Positions 11,397 through 22,800 of a stretch of DNA of 64,000 nt are shown in pieces. The notes below the pieces were generated by a model. That model made no database searches. It was given only the letters and a program-made list of their open reading frames with translations, and had not been told where the DNA came from. Both the position numbers and the translations under genes were made by a program. The number at the start of each line of letters is the position of its first letter. Position 1 is the stretch's first letter. The stretch comes from Microbotryum silenes-acaulis (taxonomy: Eukaryota > Basidiomycota > Microbotryomycetes > Microbotryales > Microbotryaceae): positions 124,001-188,000 of the forward strand of contig QPFY01000009.1 of assembly GCA_003665825.1 (NCBI GenBank), in the 5' to 3' direction.

Positions 11397-13540
11397 TATT
11401 GATCATATATAGTTGCAGTCTTTTGCCCAGTTGCTACTTGCAATAGTAAAGAGATCAATGATGCGTTCATTTCGCTAGTAGATCTACACGTTATACGACG
11501 CTTTGCCAGGAAGTGCAACAATAGCGATCAGACATCCAAGACCCGGCATCGCTAAATCGCTCGATCTTGCGGTGGCTCGCTTGAAAAATTTAATGTCGCT
11601 CGAGTAAAGCGGGCAGCCGGAAGCCCAACACGACCGGTAAGGTTTAGAGGAAGAGCGCGCTACACTGAGGGAGTGAACACAAGCGTCCATTGCATCTTTG
11701 CTGCGCTGACTGCGCTGAGATCTCCTACAGGTAGAACTTACCGCGCTCCCTGCCAGTCAGTCACATGCGCAGTCCGTGTCGTGCCTTGGGTGACACTTCC
11801 CGAACAGTCAGCAGGGATTGCAAAAGTACTTATTATATTCCAACACTGCCGACTACATTTTGATGTATACTTGAACGAAGTCCTGATCCGGCTCACAGTC
11901 CCAACGTCGTACAAAGGTCTTTTGTGGTGTTGCCACGGCCACCCCGAGCCTCACACTCGACCAGGTCCGTTGAGTGTTTGCCTCGGCACTTGGTTGATGA
12001 CTTTTCAGACGCAAGATACAGAAGTTGATCACCCCTAACAGTCTTTTTCTGTATGATATAATGAATTGTACATTGGTGGCACGTCAATGAACTCTTTGCT
12101 AAGTTGCTAAGAGCCAGCGTACTGCTTCCTTCCTGCGCAGTTCACACACTCACTGTAATCTCGACGCGAAGTACGTCGTCACGGGCGCTTGCGTTTCAAC
12201 AGTCGAACTGCAGCAAGTCATAGTCACCCATGCCCAAAGTAATGCGCTGTATATGACTGAACGAAGCCACGAGCGAGTCAGATTCACCTTGATACACCCC
12301 TTGCTCTGTCGTTGCTCTACGTTTTCTCATCGCATTAGGCGGCTTGAGAGTTCTGCACTCTGTTGTGGCCTGGGCCTCCTTCTAATATCGACCGACCGAC
12401 TGCCCCGCCGTGGTTTTCGGTGATGGCAGGTCATATAATCTTTTGTGACACCAATCAGGGTTCAAACCCAAGGTGGACAACACGTCGTGTTGGAGTCAGA
12501 CTGAAAGTACCCAAACCGGGAGGGTGTTTTCAAAGTTCTTTTCGACGGGACATACCGTCTTGTCATCATTGTGATGGTCATCTTCTTGGTCTTCAGTTGG
12601 GTCTTATAGTTGCGACGATGGGTGAATTCAGGATGGGACATGAAAGGAGAGGTCGAGCTGTCGTCTGACCCCTGTATTACAGTCCCATCGAATGACCTCA
12701 CAGTTATCCACCGTCCGGTTTTGCGGCGCGCAGGCAGTTGAGGGTTATGCAGTGGCAACCGGTCCGACCTGAAGGTGAAGTCAGATTGTATCTAAGGGAA
12801 GAAGACAATGGTAGGCCAAAAGGTCAAACAGACTTATGCAACGAGACACGGTCAATGGTACGGCGCCTTCGGACGAAGCATGGATATGAGGAATGATTAG
12901 GAGGGATCGGTTCCCAAGTGTGTTTGAAACGGGAGGCGCAAGAAACGGCGATGAGGTCGAAGTTGGAAAAGGTGTATGGCCATTTGCTTGTACATCACAA
13001 GTTCAGAAGAAGAAGAAGAAGAAAGAGGAGATGCGTCGGCCCGAGAGCCATTCTAATTTCGTTGACCCAAAGGTAAATAGATGCGCAGAGATGTCGCCTT
13101 GCCTGGATGCGAGCGCCACACCGTTGTGCTGCGGCCCATGCGGTGCGCCCCGAGTCCCTGTAGGACAAAGGTGCGGAACCATTGGTTGTGAAGGAAGACT
13201 CCAGCGTAATCTCTGGAAGGGGGGCCGTAGATGAACGGGATGCCGGCCGCTGACTTGGTCAGGTTCCGGCGCCCGGAGCACACAGGGGCCCCCGGGCCGT
13301 GACGTAGGAAACGGTCCGCCGGGGGTCGACTATGCCCAGTGATCTTGGCAGAGCCTGACAGAATGAGCTTTTTGATCATATTAATTTACAATCCTGTTAA
13401 GATTAATTGCCACAATCAAGATGGCAGCTGAGACGCTGCATGCGTGCATGACAATCATCTGAAACTAAACTCAAGGATCTACACTGAAAGACGCGTCACA
13501 AACCACAGAGACATAACAAATATTGGTCATCTTGCAGACT
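11397..13540. other. Repeat-island spacer without recognisable gene
   Basis: No ORF here shows a domain I know. A minus-strand ATG ORF at 13379-13053 (GIPFIYGPPSRDYAGVF, HNQWFRTFVLQGLG) looks somewhat protein-like and could be a transposon scrap. A short GAA run lies near 13005-13025. The KDZ 3' end should lie at the left of this stretch, but no inverted repeat to the 5' side was seen. Confidence 0.4.
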
Positions 13541-13543
13541 GAC

Positions 13544-14891
13544 TCAGAGCATAATATGCCCAAAGAAAGACATAAGAACGGTCTCTTCCGCCACCCCCTC
13601 GGTATTTCTTTCTCTGTCTTTTTCTCCGCTTTTTTCTCCGCCGCGTACCTCTCCGCCTTCGTCCCCGGCTCCACCAAATCTTGGGCTCAGGGGTCCTTCT
13701 CCGCCATTCGAGTCATCGTCGCTTGCCTCTGCCTCCGTATTGTCGTTCGGGTCCACCGAGGGTACGATAGCGAGGTGGCCGTGACGGAGGTCGTCAATGA
13801 TAGCCTTGAGCTGAGCAACGGTTTACTTGGGCGATGTCTCTGCGCTATGATGCAGAGCCATTTCGTATCTACTCTTCGTTCCGGGCTTGATCCGCAATGT
13901 GACACCCAGTGCCTTCAAGCCCTGGGTCTACTCTTCGTTCCGGGCTTGATCCGCAATGTGACACCCAGTGCCTTCAAGCCCTGGGTAGACCATATCTTCT
14001 TCTTGAGGTGTGAAATCGCCTGTCGATGATCCTGTGTCGGAACGGCGATGTATAGTCTCAAGAGCAGAGTCTGTAAAGACGGAAATGATTAGCACGGAGT
14101 CGAGCCCGATCAGATGCAGACTACTTACTGAGTTGGGCGCGGAACAGAATGCCGTGCCATTTGCCAAGAACGCCACGAGTAGCACTGTCCATCGAGCGAG
14201 TTTTTGCTGATAAATGAGACGAAAACATGTCACATAATTGGTAACGGTAACGTGGTCTCATGCGCGCATAACTTGCGATGAAAGACTCACCCTCTTTCAG
14301 ATCTGCCACTTCATTGGCCTTGAGTGTCTCATCCCAGCTCATCTTGGAAGCAAAATTAGACAACAAGGAATTGCCGGATGGATCCTTGAAGTCGTTGCAG
14401 TGAGCTGCAAATCTGAGCCCACCTATCGAATGCACGGTCGCCTTCGTCGCTGGCGACACGTCGTCTTGATAGCGAGGGACAATAAAGGCCAGGGTTTCCA
14501 CTCCGTACAGCTTGGACATGCGTTGCGCCAGGTCTCGCAATTCTGCAATGTACTTTTTGCATTGCTCCATCCGAGTTGGGGAAGGAATGTCGGATGGCGA
14601 CCGTGTGATGATGGTGGGTGGTACTATCGAAGTGAAAGTCGTATTATTTCCCGCCTCTGCCGCTGCAAAAGCCGCGCGAACAAGCTCTTCATCGTCCTCG
14701 CCAAGTTGGGCAGATCCGAGGTCCCCCTGGTCTCTCAGGAAGTTCCAGAGTTGAGCGGCAAGTTTGGTGATGGATTGCGATTTCGACTGATCCGATTCTG
14801 AGCACGTTTGACACACCCAGGGTATGTAAGAACAGACATTGCGGACGCAGCGGTAAGCATAAGCGAGAGCGTAGGAGAGTGGAGTGGGCAT
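13544..14891 (-). pseudogene. Unknown ORF with 59-bp tandem duplication and in-frame stop
   Basis: From ATG 14891 a frame of 256 codons is open (SYALAYAYRCVRNVCSYIPW near the start, then MSKLYGVETLAFIVPRYQDD). Its middle is plain globular-looking sequence with no domain I recognise. Beyond a donor GTAAGT near 14128 another frame reads LKKKIWSTQGLKALGVTLRI, which enters a 59-bp unit repeated in tandem (about 13868-13985). Because 59 is not a multiple of 3 the second copy shifts the frame. After the repeats comes TAA, directly followed by an open stretch TVAQLKAIIDDLRHG and a long acidic, Gly-rich tail to 13544. This suggests a gene damaged by duplication and a nonsense change, although unusual splicing is possible. 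Position inside the transposon island suggests a mobile origin. Confidence 0.4.
13868..13985. repeat. 59-bp direct tandem repeat (two near-perfect copies)
   Basis: Two adjacent copies of a unit beginning TACTCTTCGTTCCGGGCTTG and ending CAAGCCCTGGGT. They differ by at most a couple of bases at the edge. The duplication falls inside the degenerate minus-strand ORF and changes its frame. Confidence 0.9.
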
Positions 14892-14913
14892 GACCGGAAG
14901 CGCCTCCTCACTA

Positions 14914-15054
14914 GCCAGTACAATTCTGGATGAACCGTCTCCACGCCCAAATTGGGCTCGTCGGAGTCGGACGAAGGGGTTTGGGGCACGGGCATGCGCC
15001 GCTTTCTCTTTCGAGTCGGGCGTGGAGAAGGTTCATCCAGAATTGTACTGGCTT
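14914..15054. repeat. Inverted repeat, 36-bp arms with one mismatch
   Basis: The left arm begins AGCCAGTACAATTCTGGATG near 14914 and ends CTCCACGCCC near 14950. Its reverse complement lies at about 15018-15054 (GGGCGTGGAGAAGGTTCATC through ATTGTACTGGCT). The arms differ at one base. The spacer of about 67 bp is GC-rich. The pair sits immediately 5' of the unknown minus-strand ORF. It could be the ends of a very small MITE-like element, a fold-back, or a hairpin from an inverted duplication. Confidence 0.85.
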
Positions 15055-15924
15055 GTGAGGATGCTCGACGGCTTTGATCGTGCCTCCGACCTGCAAGAGG
15101 TGTGAGAGAACAGAGAATTCTTCAGCTGTCCGTCAGGATTGAGTAGATAGAAGGATGAGGTCGATGACTGGCACTCTGCTCTCAGCCCTGCTACAAGGGA
15201 TCTAAGTTGGCACACCAGACAAGAGCACTCACTCGGATGAGCGCCAAAGGAAATGGACTCTGCTGGAGAACCTTCACTAGATCCCACGCGTATGTCTGAC
15301 GGTCGCGTCATGGTGGAGCAACACAATTAGGCCCATGAGGGAGATGTGAGGCGGGGAAACGCGTCCACATACCTCCATTCGGCAGTAGCATCGATGTTCG
15401 TTCAACAGGCGCAGGGAGGTTTCAACGTATTGAGATGCGGGGCGTGGCGTGGGTCAAGGGTGTGCGTTGTCGCGTTGACGTGAGTGTGCAGAGGTCAACG
15501 TGTTAACGCAGAGCGCTCGCCAATCTGAGCTCCGCGTGCGGCCGCACAGCCCGGCCTCAAATTTGCCTCTTCAATTACTCTCTAGGAATTGATGCAGGAC
15601 TGATTGCCGCTGGACCCAAGTCGACCGTCCGAAGGGGCTTCACTAGATTTCCATTTTCTATACACAGTGCACACCGTTCAGAATAAGCGTTTGTCTGCCC
15701 GAGGACCGATCCAGGATTCCAGGCTAGGGACCAGGACCGATCCCTCCCTCGGGCCCAATAGACACGGTGTGTACTCACTCGGTCGTATCCAAATTAACGA
15801 ATATAATAAAACAGGACGAAAAGGTCTACACAGGATCTGTCGTACACATATCAGTCGATGGTATACGGAACTACACGAATTGAATGGACTGAGTACGACA
15901 AGCTGTATGACATTTATGACATAA
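15055..15924. other. Spacer between inverted repeat and Helitron 3' end
   Basis: Only short ORFs without recognisable domains. The right limit is set by the proposed Helitron 3' terminus at 15925. Confidence 0.4.
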
Positions 15925-16134
15925 CTAGGTTCGGCGGCGCGCTCCGCGCGCCTCCTCACTACCGTGACCGTCACCAATGACTCGGTGACCCGCTGTAACG
16001 TACCGTACTTTCGTTGCAGCCGGCAGAGACGCGTGGGACGACAAACGAACTACAGTCTTCATTTCATGCGAGCTGCGGGATGGCGAGCCTCTGCTGACTG
16101 TCGCAGGTTCACTATGGAGTTTTGTTATAAATCT

Positions 16135-19100
16135 TCATTCTATTAAGCCAAAAACCCTTCTAAAAACTATGTTTTCTGTTACATTATCTGCTTCCCCATC
16201 CTCAGTAGGGTGAAGCAAAACTTTCACACCGTCCACACTCGTTGCCCGGGACAACGCGACGTACAGTTGGCCGTGAGAAAAAACGGGTGTTTCCAGACAC
16301 ACCCCTACCTGCGCAAGTGACTGCCCCTGCGACTTGTTGATGGTCATAGCCATTGCCAGCCGAATAGGAAACTGGGTCCGGTGCAGAGTGAACGGAAGAC
16401 CAGCTGATGATCCTGTTTTCAGTGTGATGCGCGGCAATAAGACGGGCTGCCCAGCATGATCTCCTGTGAGGATGATTGCCTCGAGGACGCGGGTGTGTAA
16501 CCGCGTTAACAATAGTCTTGTGCCGTTGCACAGCCCCGCAGCCGGATCCAAGTTCCGGAGGAGCATAACGGGACATCCTACTTTGAATTTTGCAGCATGC
16601 AACGGCATCCCTGCGATGTTGAGACTCTGAAGGTACTCGATCGAGAACAGTGACTCGTCTTCGTCTTCGACCGAATCCGCGCTGTAGAACGTTTGAGCGT
16701 CGCCCGGTAGCAGGTCGAGCACCATATCGTTGATCTGATCCACTTCTGAGTTTTTGGGCGCCAGAATTGCTCGATTGCTGAAGTAGGCAACTTTTTCGTC
16801 TGTTGACATGTTGTCCAGCTCGAGCACGGGAACGGGGTAAACATGTCTGATCAACCCGGATCTGTTTCTCGAGGCAGCCGGTAGGAGAAGATCGGATGGG
16901 AGCGCGATGATGTCCTCTGTCTTGTTCGCCGAGCCGTCTCCGACCCCTAAGAGCCAATCTGCAAAGCCCTGTGCCTTTGTCCGTTCCGTTTCGGTCATGC
17001 GATCTGCAGCGGCCAGAAGACGCATGTTTGTCTGAGCTCGCACCGCAGGCTGTCAGTATAGGGTTTCAAAGGCAGGTAAGGAGTCTCCACTTACAGAGAG
17101 ACGCAGTACTTCGACTTCTCCCCAGAAGTCAGCATTCATGATGCAAGCGTCGACAATCTGTGCAGGCGATGCCTTGGGAATAACGGGAAGGCATTGCTTC
17201 GGATCCCCTGTGAGGTTACAGCAGAGCCGGTCAGTTCTGCCCTGCGCTGTCTTTAGAGAGAATGGAACACACCTGCCAACACGACGGTCACTCCACCGAA
17301 TCGAGCCGTTGAGGATCGCACATCTTGCAACATCCTGTCCACCAGCTGGAAACATCGACGGTGCTGCATCGGTGCTTCGTCCCAGACGATCAAGTCGCAC
17401 ATCCGAAAAAGCTCGGCGAGCTGTCCTTGTTTCGGAACGTTGCACGTAGAGTCGTCGAAGATGTCGATCGGGATCTTGAACCATGAATGTGCCGTTCTTC
17501 CTTTTGGCAGTAGCAGTGCAGCAATACCCGATGATGCAACGGCAAGAGCGTATTTTCCCTCGGACCGAATCCGAGCAAGGATCGTTTTTTCCAAGAACGT
17601 TTTGCCTGTCCCTCCTGGAGCATCGATGAAGAAGACCTTTCCGCGGTTGTTCAGGATTGAGTCAAGAACGGTTTCAACAACAATGCGTTGTTCGGTGTTG
17701 CACGACTCAATGTTCTTTCTCCAGAGCGCATCCATTTCGTGAAGTTCCGCTGGTGTCGCTGATTCCTCCAGAATAAGACGGTTTGTTGCAGCTTCGTCAT
17801 CGAACTGGATTGTTGGCAACGGCAGACCGTGGTCTGCTAATGAGGAATCGAGCCGTTGGAGAATATTGTTGAGCTGAAGCAGCCCCCAGTTAGCGACATG
17901 CTCGGGCATGATCATCATCTGTTGCCTTTGGCTTCGGAGGTGGTACTCGACGTCCTGGGTGAGGTTGTCATAGTGCTTCGTCCACAACTGCGCCGCGTTT
18001 GTCACTCCATCATCGGCCGTTAACAGCATGGCAAACAGGTGCCGCAGCTCGTGCCCAGTGCGGAAGATCGCCGCTTCGGTCAGACATCTGTCGGCTTCAG
18101 CGTCGTTGCGTAGGAGTCCCCGTTCGACACAGGCTTCCCGGAAGGTTCGAAACTCAACACCGTTGAACGTCCTCAGATGCGCAAACGTTGTCGGTGAAGG
18201 AACCTTGAGAAGAAGCAGTCTCAGGTAGTACCGCTCGCCGCCTTCAGGACCACAAAAAAAGATTCTTCCGATTGTCCGGTTGTCCCTTTTCCGTGGCACC
18301 CAAGCTCGATCTTCGCTGTTCCACCTGAATCGGGTCGGCACGTCGGCGTAGAGCAATCCTTGCGCGTTGAGATCAGGAGGTGTCTTGGCGCACAGTTTCA
18401 GGAAGGCGGTTAACGTTGTCTCCGGTGGGGCTGATAGATCTGGAGCTCCCTTATCGGGGTCGAACCGAACTTCCTGCTCATTTGGGAGGTGCAGCGCGAG
18501 TCTGGCCACTGCGGGATCCCGATCGTGCATCTCGAATCGAAATATTCGGTGAATGGCTTCCGGAGCGCAAACATATCGAGCGTCAAGGAAGTCGTTGATT
18601 TCGTCTCGAGCTCCGGGTTCGTCGATCGTGAACGAAGTTCGGTCGTGTCCCTTGTAAACATATTTGTAGAGATATTTGACTGCTGCAACCCCGCTCGCAA
18701 TTTCGACGTTGACATGACAATTGTACTTGGAAGCAAGCCACGGATTTGTAGGAACAACGTTTGCATCCGTATAAACTTCTTCTTGCGCTGTGCCCGGGAA
18801 TTTGACATATTGGTGTATTCCGCGACGCCGGTAGTGAGGATATCCACCGTCTTCGCTGGTCGTCCGCGGTTGGAGTCGTTTAGGAAACCTTTTGGTACAC
18901 TTCCCATGGTCGTCGTGGCACGCATGTTTGCCAGGACGATCACACCGCCGGTGGAGCATGCAGTTTGTGATAGTCTCAAACAACGCAGGGAACTTTTCGG
19001 GGTCCGGTATTTCCGCAGTAACGATCTTGTCGTAGTCGTCAATTGTCTTTGGCTTGTCTTCTGGGTCCATGATTAAAAGGATGTGGGCGTGAGGCAGCCC

Positions 19101-21398
19101 GCGCTTTTGAAATTCGACGACATAAACATATGCGATGACCTGTGCAAAGAATTGAGGCTTGTGAGCATTCTATCAGCTCTGTTTCGACTGAGTCCCAGAT
19201 TGACATACCTTCCCAAAGACTCCTGGTGCATGGCCACGGCCTAATACATCCGCAAGGAGGGCTTTCAATTTCCCGTGAAAGACCCGTGCTACTATGTCGG
19301 GACGGTCGGATGCGGCTTGCCCGGGAAGCAACGCGTTGACGATTTCCGACCAGGCAGGATTGCATGTCATCGTGATGAATATGTCCGGAGCACCGAAAAC
19401 ACGAACGATGGCCATAGCATCTTGGTAAAGTTGGACCATTTGGCGTGGCGATCCGGTGTGTGACGACGGTAGAATTACTCTCTTGCCAATCTGCGCGGGA
19501 TCGAGTCCTTCAGCCAGACTTGCTTGAAGGGACGAATACTCTTCGGCTCTAAGCTTTTTTTGATTTGTTCTCATCCACCGAAGCCGATCCTGTTCAGTTA
19601 GTGCCCAGGCGTCGGCAACAAATTTCTGGAACAACCGGCCTCCAAGGAACAATGTCGGGTAGCTGATATTGTTGGGACGGATATGGAAGTAGTACGCGTT
19701 GAATTGGTTTTGCGTTACACGTTTCGAGCCGCTCGGCCCGGTTTGTGGGTTATTGTGGGCGTTGGTATTATCCATTGTGTGTTGCAAGACGCCGTCTTCG
19801 TCCCGCACCCGTCGAGCTGCCTCCGTTGCGGAAGTATTTTGGCTGAGGGGGATTCTGTCGTAGTACCAGTCTTCGCCGTATGGTAAAAGTAGCGGATATG
19901 TCAGGGCCATGAGCGCAGGGTGCCCATCGTAAATGAATTGAATCCCGTGGCTGTTGTCGTTTGGCGGGTGACGTAATCGGACGACAATCTCTCTTCTCGA
20001 AGACCGGTATTCTGTGTCGTCCCCGGGTAGAATGACGGCAACCTCGTCTTGAGTTGGTAAGTTGTAGATTCTCGGATCTCGATTGCGCGGCGCAAGTAAC
20101 CGCAGCTGGTACATATGTGATGCATCACAGTCCATGAACTCCTGTGCTGTCAAGAACAGTTTGACGCGCCTGTTGTGATGTTGCAGCATACCGTCGAGTA
20201 GTGGAACAATTTGTTGATATGCCGTGTCCAGACGTCGTACTTCTTCAGACGGTCCATTGAATCTGCGTCGCGCTTCAATGCGTTCCGTCGGAGCCAGGAA
20301 TAGAATCTGCGCAAAGACTGGGTTGCTTGCTGGGGATGGTGCCAGGGTGCCGATACGATGAGATACGTTCCCGCTCAGGTAGAAAGATGGTGGCCCGGAA
20401 CCGCTGATGATGCCATGACCTTTGCTTGTCCCGAATGATGCCATAGCAAAGCTTTCATTGAATGCCAGAATGCGTTCCCGAAAGATCTTCTCAGCTGTTT
20501 CACGGATATTCAGCAAGGCTGTTAGTCCGCTGTACTTGATTTAGCAGGTTGAAGGAATGGACGTGTACCAACCTGGACCATCGCCAGTCAAAAGCGCGAG
20601 CAGCTCGGGGGCCGGTTTTTCGATTCCGGGTAGCCGAACTTTGCCGTCCGCGCAACAGGTTTTGAATGGTGTGACCTCGCCTGGGGTCGATGATCTTTCA
20701 AACTCCCAGTGTAAAGCCGAACAGATTGGACACTGCAATGTCATTGAGCCGAGATCGTGTCGGGCAAAAGGCCCTTCCGGCAGCGGCAGCAGAGCAGTCG
20801 GGGGGGTCCGGTTCGATCGCACTCTTTCGCGTTGGCGTCGTTGGCGCTGCTCCGCGGATCGGCGATCGACGGCAGTAGTGGCCGAAGTTGCAGTTGCGTC
20901 TGTACCTGACCCCGCGACGTGAGATAGGTCTGGAACTGGTTCATAACGTGGGCGAACGGATCTCAAGCCTGGAGGTGAAGGACTGCGGGCGCGTCGCAGT
21001 TGCCCGGCTGCCGATGCAGATTGACTCGACGATCCAATTTGCGCGACGTCGTCTTCTTCGATTCGCCGCTGCTGCCTCTCGCGAAGTCGTCGTTGTCGCT
21101 GTGCTTCGGATCTGCGATTGTTCGAGGTTGCTGTTGGCGGGTGCTGTGCGGGCGCGACGTCGTCTTCTTCGATTCGCCGCTGCTGCCTCTCGCGAAGTCG
21201 TCGTTGTCGCTGTGCTTCGGATCTGAGATTGTTCGAGGTTGCTGGCGGCGGCGTCTGTGCGATTAGAGCGGGGGCCGGGTTGTGCGGAGGAGGGACGCGA
21301 GCAGCCTCACGGGCGGCGCGCTCAGCTCGCTCACGTTGCCGACGTCTCTGCTGCCCCTCTGCTCTCCGTGAAGGTTGTTGTAGAGGAGACGATGACAT
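16135..21398 (-). CDS. Helitron Rep/Pif1-like helicase
   Basis: A rolling-circle replication initiator fused to a Pif1-family 5'-3' DNA helicase. Five exons close in phase: 21398-20573, 20518-19209, 19139-17273, 17207-17095 and 17049-16135. The N-terminus (about 275 residues) is Arg/Gln-rich with two 37-residue tandem units, then a zinc-binding region ([26 protein letters not shown]). The Helitron N-terminal domain follows ([19 protein letters not shown]). The HUH motif is LPHAHILL, split from its upstream part by intron 19208-19140. The two-tyrosine motif is [12 protein letters not shown]. Helicase motifs follow in order: Walker [14 protein letters not shown], Walker [21 protein letters not shown] across intron 17272-17208, and the C-terminal [11 protein letters not shown] and YVALSRAT. 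Total is about 1540 residues with no internal stop, so it may be active. It is unrelated to the RecQ fragment at 6.5 kb. Confidence 0.93.
21041..21244. repeat. 111-bp period tandem repeat inside the Helitron gene
   Basis: Two copies of a segment of about 93 bp beginning GCGCGACGTCGTCTTCTTCG, spaced 111 bp apart. They encode the Arg/Gln-rich units [20 protein letters not shown] in the Rep N-terminus. The near identity at DNA level points to a recent duplication. Confidence 0.85.
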
Positions 21399-21698
21399 TT
21401 CGGCAGTGGCAGGAACTGGATGATTGAAGGAACTACGCTACGATGTGGTAGACACGCAAAACAGGTCGTCTCAGTCTGCTTCGGGAAGCAGAAGGTCATG
21501 TGCCAGGTTGCTTTGATGGGAAATGGAACCTCGGCGAACGTGGGCGAAACGGCCTGTGGCCGGCCGACCCTTTCTGAAACAGCGCTAGCTGGCTCAGGGG
21601 ACACGCTGGACCGAGAGCTGTTGCAGTAGCGAAACTATTATGACGTCACGCCACATGGCTTGTCTGTTGGTTTGTCTTTCGTTCTTTGACGTTCTTTG

Positions 21699-21717
21699 TC
21701 TCCCGTTACGTCTTTAG

Positions 21718-21762
<45 letters not shown>

Positions 21763-21848
21763 CTCCCGTTACGTCTTTAGTAGATAGATAGATAGATAGA
21801 TAGATAGTAGATAGATAGATAGAAGATAGAAGATAGAAGATAGAAGAT
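21699..21848. repeat. GATA microsatellite with duplicated Helitron terminus
   Basis: Long runs of GATA (degenerating to AGATAGA and GAAGATA units toward 21848) flank the Helitron 5' end. The 23-bp segment TCTCCCGTTACGTCTTTAGT plus AGA occurs at 21699-21721 and again at 21762-21784, each followed by TAGATAGATA. Confidence 0.9.
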
Positions 21849-22755
21849 TCGAACTTACGAGTCTTCGGAAAGTGTTATTCGTGATGATGTTGAGTCTTAC
21901 ACGAACTGGTAGCCCCTTATTACTTATGACCATTTGGGGTGCACTGAGCCGGGGTGGGACGGGGTGGGGAGGGCATTGGTGCACCCGACCTGTACCAACC
22001 TCCAACCGGGCCAAAAAACAGAAAAGCTGCCTTAACTCGCCCGCGCGGGGGAGCTCATTTGGCTGGGTTAACGGACCTGCCGATCTGTGCAGTGGATCTA
22101 TGCAGCCTAGGCTTCGTTTTGTTTGTTTGTTTATGTAGCAAGCCTGATTAGATTTCACATATTCGATTATCTACGCAAAATCAATGTTTCTTGAAAAGGG
22201 GAGTTAGACTTATGTAAAGTCAAAGTCACTGGATGACGCGGACTGGACTACGACTGGTCCGTGCGCCAACCTGCGTCTCTTTTGGAATCAGTTGATTCAA
22301 GCTGTTGTAGCGAGATGTTCAAGCGTTCCTAGACTTCAAGTTTCGGTGAAGCCTCATCAATGATGATGAAGTAAAGACGTATCCATCCAATTTTTCAGAT
22401 AGCACCAATATATGCCATGCTACAGCAAGGGGGCACTTTTTAGGGCCAAAATTGCGGAGGGCAACTCAGCCAAGCGCGCAGATAACTCACAAGCCCCTCC
22501 CTTTGGGAGGGGCGTCGAGCAGGCGCTTGGTCGCTCGTCGAGCGTCTCGTGTCGGCCAAGTAATACGACGAACAGTCTCCGACTGAACGACGTTTGTGCC
22601 GATCTCTATTGATGAATATGAATAATATGTAATAAATGGCTTTGGTTTGGGCTTGGGGGCGAATTCCCTCACGACACGGCCCCGCGAAGAAACCGGCGGG
22701 GCAGCGCAAGCAAGGGGAGGCAAACCGGGGAGGCGGGCGGGAAAGCAAAAAAATT
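21849..22755. other. Spacer between transposon island and BTB/CAP-Gly gene
   Basis: No recognisable gene. A perfect 9-bp GC stem with a TTT loop lies at 22493-22513 (GCCCCTCCC then GGGAGGGGC). Its role is unknown. The right part presumably holds the promoter of the next gene. Confidence 0.4.
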
Positions 22756-22800
22756 ATGGAGTTTCGAGCGAGCAACAGGCGATGTTGCGAGCCTGAATAG

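Larger units (their letters stand above)
15925..21721 (-). mobile_element. Autonomous Helitron, apparently intact
   Basis: A rolling-circle transposon. On the minus strand the proposed 5' end is TCTACTAAAGACGTAACGGG (from 21721) preceded by A. The 3' end is CTAG (15928-15925) followed by T, with a perfect 7-bp GC hairpin at 15952-15936 (GGCGCGC, loop GGA, GCGCGCC) eight bases before it. This matches the known Helitron rules: insertion between A and T, 5' TC, 3' CTRR and a subterminal hairpin. The enclosed gene has all Rep and helicase motifs and no stop. Length is about 5.8 kb, within the usual range. A second copy of the 23-bp 5' terminus at 21762-21784 makes 21784 an alternative end. Confidence 0.75.

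Noticed and set aside
12440..12480. Possible tRNA B box (GGTTCAAACCC)
   Set aside because: No matching acceptor, D or anticodon stems around it.
13053..13379. Minus-strand ORF starting MIKKLILSG
   Set aside because: No domain recognised and no splice partners; kept only as a remark in the spacer entry.
15925..21721. Cellular Pif1 helicase gene
   Set aside because: The HUH and two-tyrosine Rep motifs plus Helitron termini show a transposon, not the host Pif1.
22493..22513. 9-bp GC hairpin as a second Helitron 3' end
   Set aside because: No CTRR within the expected distance on either strand.
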